Part shown: positions 48,725 to 60,290 of the stretch, piece after piece | Layout of the letters: each line of letters starts with the position of its first letter | Position numbering within the stretch: the first letter of the stretch is position 1 | NCBI GenBank assembly: GCA_003415625.1 | Contig: PYIU01000001.1 | Coordinates: 6,388,210-6,452,209 of the forward strand | Direction of reading: 5' to 3' | DNA from: Aquanectria penicillioides | Taxonomy: Eukaryota; Ascomycota; Sordariomycetes; Hypocreales; Nectriaceae | DNA length: 64,000 bases | Translations under genes and position numbers: made by a program | Notes under the pieces: generated by a model | The model's input: the letters and a program-made list of their open reading frames with translations, nothing else | Told to the model about the DNA's origin: nothing | Databases searched by the model: none

Positions 48725-51155
48725 CTATCCAACGTCAGGGAGAGACTCGGCTCCTCTATGTGATCCCCTACTCCTTCTCCTGAGGTCTTCCCACTTTTCG
48801 CTGAGGCTGACTGTCTCGCCTGATAATCTGGCCTTGACTCTTCCTTCGCCGAGTTCCTCGAGCGTCTTGGGCTCGAGGTGTTTATGACCGTCATAGTCCA
48901 CCCAGCGTTGCAGCTCAGGCAAGTAGGCCCAAGAAAAGATGGCGCCGATGGCGGCCACGGAGCCAAAAATCAAAAAGATAAGGCCCTGGCGGGTTTCGCT
49001 CCTGTAGGACGAGTTGATGCCATAAACAACAAGCACAGCCACGAGACTCCCGAGCTTTCCGGCGGCCGCAGAGATGCCATGGCAGGTACTTCGATAGCAC
49101 GTGGGGAAAATCTCGGCAGGAATCATAAAAGTCAAAGTGTTGGGGCCTAATCCGAAAATAGTCAGCGAGGGGGGTTCCCGAAGAGGCGCTTTCAGCCAAT
49201 GCTTACCGAAGTTGAAAATGAAATGGCAAAGTGCAACGAAAACAACTGTTACAGGTGCTGTCTGTTTCTGGTGCACGCCAAAGTACACGCAGCCAGTGAC
49301 AATGAGGAAGAGAGAAAGAACCAGAAATGACGTCGTGAGCCAGAGTCGTCGTGGTATGCGGTTGGCAAAGAGAACAAAGCAGGCGCTTCCTGCGATAGAT
49401 CCAAGCGAAACCGTTAGGAGATATTGTTTTGTTTGTTCGATCAAAACGTCGTAAATCGTATTACACGGATGAGTCGCATCCGTTGACCAGACCGGTAGGT
49501 GGCCTTTCTTTGCCCACCTCGGCAAAGTTGAGTTGCCCCCTGGCAAAGTCGAGTTCCAACACTCAAGCTGTGAGTTGATGGGTGTATTTGCTTCAGTTGC
49601 CCACATTCCCGCGAGAGTGCCTCTATTATCAAGCGACATGCCATAAAATCCCACATCTAAGAAGAACCATGTTGCAGCGGTGCCTAGGAGATATACCCAG
49701 TTTCCATCGCGGATGAAGTAGTTGTGGAGGTCTTCTTTTGAAAATTGAACGGGCATCGGTTGCGGTGAGTTGGATAGGTGAATCGCGTTATGATTATTCA
49801 TTTGAAAGGTGTTTATACTATGCGAGCCGTTTGGCGGGCTCATCTGGAAGGACGTAACATGGGCGGCGCTGGGAGGGTGCATGGAAAACCCGGTGTTGCC
49901 GCTATGGCCGAAGCCATCTGGAGGTGGAGGGGGTCCGGCCTGCGGGGCACCATAGATTCGCTGGGTGTTCATCAGCGCCACGGCGGGCTTATTTCGGACC
50001 TCTAGACTGTAGATTCCGCAATCGAAAAGAAAAAAACGGAAAATAATGGCAAGGAGAGCAGGGACAGCTCCCGAGCCGATAACGATGCGCCAAATGCCGT
50101 CAACGGCTTTTCGGCACTCGTCCCGGTGCAAGTCGTCAATGCCGCAGCGCATCTCTCGCAGATTATGCGACTTCTCGAAGCCGAGCAGTACAAACAGGCC
50201 CACGAGCTGGGCCAGAGCTTGGCCAATGGGCTGCATCATGAAGACGCTCGATATCATGGTAGCTCTCGACTGGGTGCTAGACCATTCTGAAGTGATGACA
50301 GCGCTTAGAGGATATTCGGCACCGATGCCTGCATTGCAGAGTTAATGAGCAATGATCCTTCGGTAAGGTTGGGTAAATGGGGGGGGTCTACGCACCAATG
50401 CCCATGACAAACCGCCACCATACAAAGAGGCCCAGGAAAGAGAGGTCGCCGTAACCATGGCTGCTAGTTGCGACACCAATGGTCGAGACAATGACGAGAA
50501 TCAACTCGATACCGTAAAGGCGAGTTCGGCCATAGCGATCGGCGAGGAAGCCAAAGAGAAGCTGGCCAATGACAGAGCCGAGGAGGGTGAAGAAGTTGAT
50601 GAGCAGCCCGTACGAGTCACCGCCGTCGGGCCAATAAACGTATGCGATGGAGGCGAGAATAACGTTTGTGGAGAAGAGGTTATATCTAAAGAAACGGAAG
50701 TTGCATTGTCAGAAGGGTCATACGAGTTGGTCCGCGTTCCCCAGAGGTCGGGTTGCGGAAGGCTGTCAATGGTAGGGGCAGCAAGCAGGATGACGCACGA
50801 ATCAGTTAGAAAGCCAGAGGCGGCGACGCCCCAAATGCGCAAGTTCCAGGAATTCAAATCAAGTTCATATCGCAATTGCTGGCGATCCTAGAGACAGGTG
50901 GAGTTGAGTCAGCTTCGGCGTGGATGACGAAACGGGATATCCATCCCCTTTGCGTTGCGTTGCCATTTGAGAGGGGCCGAGTGCGACAAGCGAGTGGTCA
51001 ATGGCAACGGAAGATGGAGTTTGGGATGGAGCCCGGTGCGGACGGTGCAGATGCCTGGGGTTTCTCACCTGTGCGTCTTGAGACGGCAGAGAAGAGCTAT
51101 CGGAGCCCAGGAAACCGCGGTTTGGGCGTGTCGGGTGCCTGGCGAAGAGCACCAT
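48725..51155 (-). CDS. PHO84: PHO84-like MFS phosphate permease
   Basis: This plasma-membrane H+-coupled transporter of the phosphate:H+ symporter family is about 669 residues, longer than typical PHO84 (~590). Exons are 51155-51069, 50887-50799, 50685-50396, 50328-49207 and 49146-48725; every junction is GT-AG and in phase. MFS landmarks are GFLTDSYNLFSTNVI (helix 1), LLFGFLADRYGRTRLYG (the helix 2-3 signature), WWRFVMGIGIGAEYPLSAVI, and in the second half NFGPNTLTFMIPAEIFPTCYRST, the most diagnostic family segment. The central cytosolic loop is enlarged by ~70 residues of Pro/Gly/Asn/His-rich sequence (PPPPPDGFGHSG... to NNHNAIHLSNSPQPMP), which explains the extra length. Substrate is inferred from family: phosphate most likely, glycerophosphodiester possible. 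The frame is intact. The start at 51155 was chosen because exon 1 then splices to DRQQLRYELD. Confidence 0.9.
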
Positions 51156-51700
51156 GGCTGCGACGGAGGGAGGGGAGTTGGATGGGGAAAAAATGCGAAG
51201 CGAAGCGAGGCGATGCGATGCGACGCGTTGACAGGCAGGACACCGGCTCCGAGATTTGGATGGCCTGAGCCGAGCTGGCTGGCGAGATGCAAGGCTCAGC
51301 GAAAGGCTCAGCGAGAGCTGGCGGTCGCGGTCGACAGACCGAGAGACGGTGCGCGGAGAGGCGGACAGGAAGGGTCCTTTGAGACTGACAGCGCGACGAG
51401 AACTATCATGGCCGTACCGCAGGGGAGGAGGAGTGGAATGACGGAGGCGGAGAGGCAGAGGGATGAGGTAGACAGATATGGTGTCGCTAAAGGATCGAGA
51501 AGGCTGCGGCGGGAGGTGGTGCGGGAGGCCGGGAGGCCGGGGATGCCATCGCAGGAACAGTGCGGACGCAATGGCCTGACGGTGCGCCAAGCAGTCGCCT
51601 ACAGCGTGTACTGTGTAATGTGTAGTGTCCGCGACCGCCCAGTAGCTAGCCTGTGCGCCTTCTGTGGCTTTTAGGCTCGGCAGTCCGGAGCAGCTTGGCT

Positions 51701-51741
51701 GTAGCTTAGCGGTAGCTTAGCGGTAGCTTAGCGGTAGCTTG
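51701..51741. repeat. 11-bp tandem repeat GTAGCTTAGCG
   Basis: Three complete and one partial copy of GTAGCTTAGCG are head to tail, flanked by further GTAGCTTGG-like pieces. Confidence 0.9.
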
Positions 51742-53350
51742 GCTATCACAAGCTGCCTGGGCCAGGCTTGGCCTAAAGCTGGGCCTTGTCCTAGTGGCTG
51801 GTTGGTGAGAGCGTGTGACTGTGTGTGGGCTAGAAGCTGCGAGCGAGAGGGGACCAGAAATGAACAGGGTCGGTCTGCGCGTGTGTGAGACCGTGTGAAA
51901 GTGAGCACCATGTGAGTGGGTGACAGAGTGCGTGCATGCCTGGTTGACTTGGGTGAGAAGCAAGAAGAAGCGTGGCTCACTGACGGATTAACAGACACTT
52001 GACTAGCTGATGAGTGACAGGGCGATAGAGAGAGCGAGCGCTGTTAGGCGGCCGTAATACATAGTAGGAAACAGCAGCACCACAAACAGGCATGTTGCAG
52101 GTCCAGCAGGCCCAGAAGGTCCAGAAGGTCCAGTTCCGGGAGTTCAGGCACTCCAGGGCTGTCCTGTACGTACCCAGGTGCAAAAAGTTGGGTGGGCGAG
52201 GTACAGCACAGTACACCGTTCAGACGGTGAGAGCTTGGGTCACGGAGCGTGCCAAGGGTCCAGATCGAGGCGTGGCTCTGACGGAAATCTCCCGGGGGAG
52301 CGGTTTGCGAGGGTTTCAATACCTAGTTTGGGGTTCTGCCAACCTGCGAGGGGGCACCCTTGAAAGAGTGCAAATCATGCGGTTTGATAGAATTCAACGG
52401 ACGGGCGCACCATGGTACGCGGTCCTAGAAACCACTTCCAGGTCCTGTACGATGTTCCCGGGGCTGAGAGGTTTGGATGCGCGGACCAGGGGCTCCTCTA
52501 CGCGCGCTGCGAGAAGGATTTCCAAATTCCAATCTTGACTCCCCGGTAAGGCCTCGCTCCTACCACGCCGCGAGAAGCCCGCTGGGGAGGCCAAAGGCCA
52601 TGCTTGGCGACAAGGGGCCCTCCCGGAGATGGTGTGGCTGCAGGGGACCGGAAGGGCCGCCAAGCAAAGGCAAAAGATGAAAAGCTGATCCAGCAGGCCC
52701 GTCTAGAATGGTCAATTTGGGGGTGGGTTCCGTAGCCAAACTGCGAGACACCGTCAACGTCAAAAGATGCGAGCACGTGGTGTTGAGCCAAAGTTGACGA
52801 GCGCTGAATAGCGTGGGGGGATCAGTGCTCTTGACGTCGTCAACCACCAAGGCTAGTCCCCATCCAGTCTGTCACCAAGGAATCATCCGTCCCAACTTGA
52901 TTCAGATTTGCCGGACTCGCCCAGCCGTCTTAATGCAGAGGATAGTCTGAGTTATATTGTGATTTAGTTTAAGGATTTTGCTTTTCCCTTGGCGCGGATG
53001 CCACATTTCCCATTGGGCCCTAATTTCAATATCGGAACCGTTGCGTGTGAGCGAGCAGGGCAAGAAAGAGGTGGGAACTCAAAACGGAACGAATTCTTTG
53101 CATGGGATGGGGCAGTGTCAGTTTGGGCTCTCCTTGATTGGGCAGCAGTTTCGAGGTGGGTCCAATCTCTCCCCCATGTGGACTTCGTTGGTGCCATTCT
53201 TTCAAACAAACCTGTGAGCAACTGAAGCAAAATTGGTTTCCGCTGAGGTTACATAATGCACGGGTGGCAGCCCACTGCATGGCATGAGGGAGGCTGTTGG
53301 GCTTTTCGGGCTGCCTGTCCTTGTGTTACCTGAGGCCGTAGTCGTGGTCA

Positions 53351-53390
53351 TGGTGTTGGTGTTGGCGTTGGTGTTGGCGTTGGTGGTGGT
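53351..53390. repeat. GGTGTT/GGCGTT hexamer array
   Basis: Alternating GGTGTT and GGCGTT units form a short imperfect microsatellite. Confidence 0.85.
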
Positions 53391-55764
53391 ACAGTGGTTG
53401 TGGCAGACATTGACTTCTGGGCCCATCCCTCCCCCTTCCATCCCCCTCCCTTTCACATCCCATCCACCCTAATAAGCCACTTCCAACTCGCTAAATCCCA
53501 AATCCCCAACCCCATTCCCGATTCTAAACTTCATCGCCGCACACATGGACATATCCCGCACTTTCCGGGAAGGGGGACGTGCGAAAGCGACGGCCTGCGA
53601 ATGGCGATCCCTACATGTAGCAGTGCCCGCGTACATACCATGTCCTTGTCGACGCCAATCTACCCTACATAGTATGTACTTATCAATGTGCCTTGGGAAT
53701 AATCAAGCTAGCTAGCCCGATCCAGAGGAGCTGGCTTGGCTGGCTCCTCACCCTCAAACATCGGGTTGCCTGTCATCAATCGGTACTTAGCCCGCAGCCA
53801 TCCGTAATTCACCATCCACAATCCACCCACACGGCTGGCTTCCTTCCCACCAGCCTGGGATGATGATGAGGACAGCCCAAATGAGACGGAGGGTATGTGC
53901 TCAACGCCACACGTGAGTGGCCAGATCGGAGCGCCATCCCCCTCACACCAATGTTCCATCCCATCATTGCCCGCATATGAGCCTCCTTTAGGGTACCAAG
54001 TACTGGGGTGGTTGTACATGAACCTCGTACCAGACAGACCATGTGTCCGTGTTTGGGCATCATGGCAATACACTTCTTTTTTGAGGGGGGAGGGGCAACT
54101 CCTCATGTAGGCAAGTAGTTACGACGTACATGTATAACGCAAAGATGAGCAAAGGACACTGCGACTCGAAACAAGCAGCCAGCGAACCCGCGGAAACCTC
54201 CGCACCTCCTTTGTTAGTCAAGGAGAGGATCGTGTTGAAAAGGGCGCGGGTCAACCAACAGAGACAGCATGAACATTGGATACGCACGTATCAAATATGC
54301 TGTCTGCCTTTACCCACACCTCGACGCAACCACGCAGCGGCCGGCATACGACCATGGCGGGCACACCACAAGCAGACAGGCAATTTACGCATAATCTCTC
54401 CACACAGGTGACACGCGATGCCCCAAATCTGCCTGCTTATGACAATAGTGAAAGCAGGAAAGTTGGGCCCAGACGGTCGGGAGTTGCAGCGGGAACCCGA
54501 GCCGAGGCGAAAGCTTCGCGCCGGTGTGCAAACGTCTCCACGCGAGTCCCGCGCTAAACCGCATCCCCGAGAATATGGAAAGTAAACGCACGCACACAAG
54601 TTGCCGGGGATAAGGAGAAGACAGATGGGATGACCAGCCTACGGATTGGTCCGGCAGCAGGAACATGAAGCCCTCCGGCCTCTATTTGTTCCTTCTTCTC
54701 GTATGGATGACATACTGTTGGGATGTGGCAAGGTTGATAAGACAAGATGGAAGGCGCCAATTGATAGAACACGATACAGAAGAGTGCCTCGTACACGTTA
54801 CACAGCACTTGCTGATCGGTACCTACCTGATACTTACCAATGCGGGTGACGGGGGTATACGGACAGTCAGTTGGACAAAATAATAGGTCCAAGACCATTT
54901 TGGCCGCGCAAACTATGTGCGCGGCGCTAAAAGGCTTCCTGAATTATTTTGTCTGCCCACACAGTGACCTCAGAACCTACCCGCCCGCGTAGGTAAGTAC
55001 CTAGGTTAAGTACCTGGGTTGTCAATTGCCGTTTGGAAAACAGCCAAAAGGGAAAAGCAAAGGGAAAGAAGCAACCAAGATGGACGAGGAAGCTACGGAG
55101 AAAAAAAAGACCCCCAAATAGCCTCCATATTTCCGAGCATATCTTTCCCACTCACACATTAGCTTGACCCGGTGTCTCGTGCGTCTGGACTTGTGGACGT
55201 CTGGACACAACATACCCTGTCATCAAATGGAACTGTCGTCGTCTATTCGGCTTCATCCCTGCCAACTTCATCCCTGTCCGTCCATGCTTGTTCCCCTGCC
55301 CCGCCCCAACTCCATTGCCCAATGCCGGGGTGTTCCTGCGCCCCGGCGCCCCCAACCCATCAGAGAGCCGCCTTGGCCCCCGTGCGCGATGCTCCCGTCT
55401 TCAGTGGACCACCAATCGACGACAAGCTTCTCTCCATGTGGCGCCGGCCCTTGGCTCTCCGGCGCCGAAACTCTCCAAGAGCCAAGCTTGGCCAGTTGCT
55501 GTGTCTTGCGTCGGGGCCCATGGGCGACAGACTGGGGGGCTTGCGCGAGGAGGGACTTGGCTGCTGGCAGTGGCCCGCTGGCGTCCCGGCCGCCATGGGG
55601 GCCCCTCTCTCGTGTCTTCCTGGGGCCTGGGGGGGCTTTCTTTGGTGGGCTAGCTCTCGCGTGCCCTTGCCGAGCGACGTGGGAGTGGTACAGAGCCAGA
55701 AGGTAGCACTTTTGGTGGTTTTTTTCTTTCTTTTTTGAGTGGGTGAAGCACGCACACAGGCGCA

Positions 55765-55800
55765 GGCGTAGACGCAGACGCAGACGCAGCGCAGCGCAGT
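55765..55800. repeat. GCAGAC/GCGCA simple repeat
   Basis: CGCAGA units followed by GCGCA units occur in a GC-rich part of the gene-free region. Confidence 0.75.
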
Positions 55801-56826
55801 GCAGGCGCATTGACGAGTCGAATGAGCGCGTGCGTGCTGCCCGCTGTGCCCCTCGCTCCTCCATCTAGAAACCCGCCGACTTGGGTTTTCGATTTGTGTC
55901 GTCAGTCATCCGCAACGAACACGATGGAAAATGCTTGGCCGCGGATGGTCTAGCTCACCCGACGACGACGACGCTTGCCCACTTGCCCGACTGCCCTTGG
56001 ACCAGCAGCAGCGCCCTTTGCTGCCGGCCGACGGGGGAAGAGGGGCTTTGTAATCTCGACATTGGTTCCTGGTCTGGTTGTGAGTGTCGTGAGAGAGTTT
56101 GAGCTGCTCGTGAACCCGTCGTGTGAGCACCCGGCATCTTGCATCTGCTGCTGCCCTGCCAGAGCAGCCAACCCAAAAGAAACAAAAATCTCCTTGAGAG
56201 GTTGGCCTCTGCGATTGCGACTGCAACACCCATACTGCATATCTGGCTGCGTCTATCTGCGTCTCTCTGTCTGCCGTGGCCGCCGCATTGGGGTAGCTGC
56301 CGCTCCTCCGCAAGCATCCGACCATACCTACCCATGCCAATCTGCGCCCGAGGGTGTGCTTGACTCCGAGCCTTTTGAGTCTGAGCTTTGTGGTCTTTGG
56401 AGTCCCTGTCTGGAGTCGTCTGCGAAAGACGTGCCCGCGTGCGTGCGTGTGCCTCGCTCTCTGGGTGAGAGTGAATCCTGAGCCTTGAGCCTTGAGCCCG
56501 AAGGCGTCTGCCTGGCCTGCCGCGTATTATTTTTGCTTTGACTCTTCATCATCAGCCGTCGACCGCACGTCGTCGACGCCTAGACTCGTCGCTGCTGCCG
56601 TTACGTCTTGTTTTGCCTCGCCGTCCCAAAACAAAACAACCCCCCTTCCCGAAGGGCGGTGCGGACCAAGACCACACACACAGGCCCTACCCCCGTCCCG
56701 ATGATTCGGATCTTCAAGACGGCGCCGGCACAAACCACCTGCCCTCTTCCTCTCGTCCTGACCGTGTCATGACATGTCCCCACAGCTCGGTCAGTCTTCT
56801 CGACCTCGACTGCTACCAGCGACAGC

Positions 56827-58345
56827 ATGTCCTCCTCGGGCTCTTCCTTTACCTCGTCGTCGCTCGGTCGCCCGCCAACCTACGGACGCACTTACGCCAG
56901 TCCGTTGACTCGACCTGGACCCCGACGTCCGGCATCTCAACTATATCTGCGCCGACCACCGAAGGTTCGGCCACACAAACTTCAACACTTGATCTGGGGC
57001 CTCCGGGCTACCAAGCAACAATGTGCGTTTCCACGGGCCTTGCCCTCTCTCGCTGCCTCTCCAACCCACCAATGATAAGGGCTTCTTGGGCCTGCCTCGT
57101 CGTCGTCGTCGCTGCCATCGTTGTTGCTTCTTAGTTCCAGTCTGACATTTTTTCTTCAATCTCTCTCACAGAATCCTATTCCAAGATACTCCCGAAGAGC
57201 GTGTCGTTTATTTGGGGCCGTGGGAGGTTGTGGGCTCGGAGCAGCGCCGCATCCTCTGGCAGGGCAGCTACCAGAACGAAATACTCGAGCACTACCGTGA
57301 GCGCGCCGCCCTCTCCCTGTCTCCCTCGCTTCCTCTTTTTCTTCTTTTCTCTTTTCTCACCGTATCTCTCGTTCGGCTTGGCGCAATGGCTGACCGTCAA
57401 CAAACTCTAGTGCCCTCCGACATCCCCGCAGATGTTCATCCACACACCCTTCACTCGCGTCATCGCCCGTACTACGACCCGCCGATATGGAGCGATATCT
57501 GACCTTTCAGGAACCCCATCGAATCCGTTACACGAACGACGAAGGCGTTTGTATCCACGACCAATACATCAAAGTCAGATACGAATTCACTACCATTGAA
57601 GGATCTATCCAGTTCCAGGGCGACGTCCGCCGCAAGGACCTGGTTGACTTTTACGACGTGGATGTAGTGTGGACAAATGTCCACGGCCGCACCGATAGTT
57701 TTGGGAAGGTAAAGGGCATAGGCGCTATCCAGAGACTCAAGCTCTGGAGGGACAGGTACACAACTTTTCACTCTCTAAGCGTCTGTGCCAATAAAATTGA
57801 CGGCCAGTACCGCGAATACGAGATACACAACTTTGACGGTGAAATTCGCGGACGGGACGATCGTGCCAAGCAACTGAAACTCACCACGCACAGCCGACGC
57901 CGCAGCACGACGGATGACCATCATCACCGCCGGTTCAATATCCGTATGCGACCAAGGACGAGGACTGGGAGCTCGTCGGAGGCCAGCCCGGCCCAGCCGC
58001 CTATGGACATACGATACCTGGCCATTCAGTTTACCGAACGACAAGGTAATTTTTTCAAGCCCCAGGGGAGAAGTTCTTCACCTTCCTTCTTATCACGAAC
58101 AAACCGGTTTTGCAGTCAGCTAACCATCACACAGCGTATCGGCGATTCCTAGAGACGTGGCTCTATTGCCACAGCAGTGACCGCGAGTTCAACGGCATTC
58201 GTTCCCACCTAACCACTTTGAGCTGCCCTCGCCGCAGATAATGCCGGGCCACTCTCCAGATCTCCCAGTCTCGGACTGGCAGAACCGCACCCTCGATACC
58301 GTCGCAGAGCCGTCGGGCTCGGGCGACGTTGTGGCGACGCCCTGA
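56827..58345 (+). CDS. conserved-looking unknown protein, frame broken at several points
   Basis: I recognise the general pattern as an uncharacterised ascomycete protein but know no function. Exons are 56827-57022, 57172-57296, 57411-58045 and 58135-58345 (about 390 residues). The start MSSSGSSFTSSSLGRPP is low-complexity. The core reads ILFQDTPEERVVYLGPWEVV, QGSYQNEILEHY, MERYLTFQEPHRIRY, then VRRKDLVDFYDVDVVW and LKLWRDRYTTFHSLSVCANK, with a basic Ser-rich stretch and the end YRRFLETWLYCHSSDREF. Splice sites are good (GTGCGT/CTGAC/ACAG; GTGAGC/CTAG; GTAATT/CTAAC/ACAG). The frame must be repaired at four places: C4 56920-56923 (+1), C4 57424-57427 (+2), near 57470-57486 (+2 or -1) and at 58200 (+1). 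As written, the last exon stops at 58241; with repair it ends at 58345. It may be a pseudogene or the victim of assembly errors. Confidence 0.65.
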
Positions 58346-58894
58346 AGGACCACGCAGCCAGTAGCACCACTACCCCGAGCCACATGCTGCAGCGGCATGC
58401 AGGTGGGGTGACGGTCTTTGCGGGACACACAACCAGCGCAACGGCGGCGAGCGCACACGAAGAGGGCGAACCTCTCTCGCTTGCCGCACCTGTCAAACGA
58501 GCCTGGGCCCGGAGTGATTTCGGCGCCGGGAGGGGGCGGCTGACGGCAGAATACATAGTTACTGCGACGGCGCGTGCGACCATGATATGAGCAAACCACA
58601 TGCCACGGCATGCCACCCCGACCTGTCAGTACCATGGCTGTGGCCATACTGCGGCCAGATCCCCTATCCTCCCCCCCCCCCCCCCCCTTCGCCGACTCCA
58701 CCCCACCTGACCCCGCGACGTCAGACCATGCCGTGTCGTCATTGAGCGACGCACCTCGCCGAGCTCTCATATCATAGAATTGATGATATAAATTGGCCCT
58801 TCCATTGTCGGCTGGACCAGCGGCGCCGAAACCCATTCTCCCTTTTTCCATTGACTCCAGCTCTCCCCGAAACTCCTCCCTCTCAATTGCGCCC
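58346..58894. other. spacer before acetate kinase
   Basis: This 549-bp spacer contains a C16 run near 58672 and the short promoter and leader of the acetate kinase gene. No gene is seen. Confidence 0.55.
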
Positions 58895-60290
58895 ATGAAG
58901 GTCATCCTCGCCATCAACGCCGGCTCCAGCTCGGTCAAAATCTCCGTCTTCACGGCCGAACACACTGATCTGCCCCGCCAGATCGCAGATACCCAGATCA
59001 GCGGCCTCACAGCCCCACCCGCCCAGCTCACCTATTCTCGCCGCGGCGAGACCCTCATCAAGGCCAGGGAGGTCGCCGATGAGGTGAAGAGCCAGGACGA
59101 TGCCTTCGATCTTCTCCTCAAGACTCTTGTCGACGATGAGGGCCTGCCGGAGATTGCCTCTAAGACCGACATCTCCATCGCCTGCCACCGCATCGTCCAC
59201 GGCGGCGATTACGACAGGTCTCAGATCATTACACAGGACACCTACCACCACATTGAGGACCTGAGCGACCTTGCACCCCTGCACAACGGCGTCGCTCTCG
59301 GTATTGTTGACACCTGCATCCGCCTTCTCCCGAGGCCGTCAATGTGGCGTGCTTCGATTCCCAATTCCACACCACCATCCCGCCTCACATTTACACGTAC
59401 GCTATCAACCCAAAAATTGCAATGAGCAACCGCCTCCGCAAGTACGGCTTTCACGGCCTTAGTTACGCCTTCATTACGCGGTCCGTCGCAAAATTCCTCA
59501 ACAAGGACATTGACTCCCTCAATATTATTGCTCTCCACCTCGGCAGCGGCGCCAGCGCATGCGCCATCAAGGGTGGCAAGAGCTGGGATACCAGCATGGG
59601 GTTGACCCCTTTGGCGGGTCTCCCCGGTGCTACGCGAAGCGGCAGCGTCGATCCCAGGTATGTATCCATTTTATAAGTTTAATCCAACTGCAGATCATTC
59701 ACGGAGCTCTTGGTCGCTATTTTGTGATGAAGATCAACGATGAAGGAAACAGGAGGAAGGAAAAAAGAGCAAATCTATGAACAATCTGCTAACCTCAACC
59801 TTGCAGCCTTGTATTCCACTATGCTAGCGATGTCGGAAAGCTTTCTCCTGCGTCTACCAAGCACCTGCACATCTCTGTGGCTGAGGAGATCCTCAACAAG
59901 CAGAGCGGCTGGAAAGCTATGACGGGCACTACCAACTTCGGCACCGTTGCTGCTTCTGAAGACCCGGCCTGCCGCCTCGCCTTCGACATCTTCGTCGACC
60001 GTGTTTCCGGCTTCATCGGTTCCTACTACGTTACCCTTGGCGGCCAAATCGACGCAATCGTCTTTGCAGGTGGTATCGGCGAGCGCAGCACCAAGCTCCG
60101 CGCCGCCGTCATCAACAATGTCAACTGCCTGGGCTTTACCATTAGCGACACTCTCAACGCAGAGCCTGTCCGTGGAGTCGTGCAAGACCTTACCGGCGAA
60201 GGCTCTAAGCATCGCATCCTGGTTTGCCAGACAGACGAGCAGTTTGAGATGGCCCGACTATGTGCCGAGAAAGAGGAACTCTGGGCATGA
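58895..60290 (+). CDS. ackA: acetate kinase (frame broken once)
   Basis: The enzyme interconverts acetyl phosphate plus ADP and acetate plus ATP. In fungi it usually works with a phosphoketolase that makes acetyl phosphate. Exons are 58895-59657 and 59807-60290 (intron 59658-59806, GTATGT, GCTAAC, TTGCAG), about 415 residues. ASKHA-fold signatures are VILAINAGSSSVK at the start, RIVHGGDY, FDSQFHTTIP, RKYGFHGLSY, HLGSGASACAI with GKSWDTSMGLTPLAGLPG, and DAIVFAGGIGERS. The frame changes at the C3 run 59329-59331: one extra C joins RLLP to EAVNVACFDSQF, while as written it runs into unrelated sequence. Everything after is open to the end. The start at 58895 is the ATG directly at the conserved N-terminus, although the frame is open upstream. 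No phosphoketolase gene lies within the window. Confidence 0.9.

Larger units (their letters stand above)
51156..56826. other. 5.7-kb gene-free region
   Basis: This is the divergent spacer between the phosphate permease (-) and the unknown gene (+). It begins with the permease leader (GA-rich on the + strand). It contains an 11-bp tandem array (51701-51741), a GGTGTT/GGCGTT array (53351-53390), GCAGAC repeats (55769-55800) and a TACCTAGG-type palindromic patch near 54990-55017. Many ORFs up to ~200 codons exist on both strands, but none has domains, plausible introns or coherent codon use. A CT-rich leader lies near 56520-56820. Confidence 0.5.

Noticed and set aside
55172..55864. overlapping 180-198-codon ORFs on both strands
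   Set aside because: Several frames are open at once because the region is GC-rich; none has introns, domains or a coherent start.
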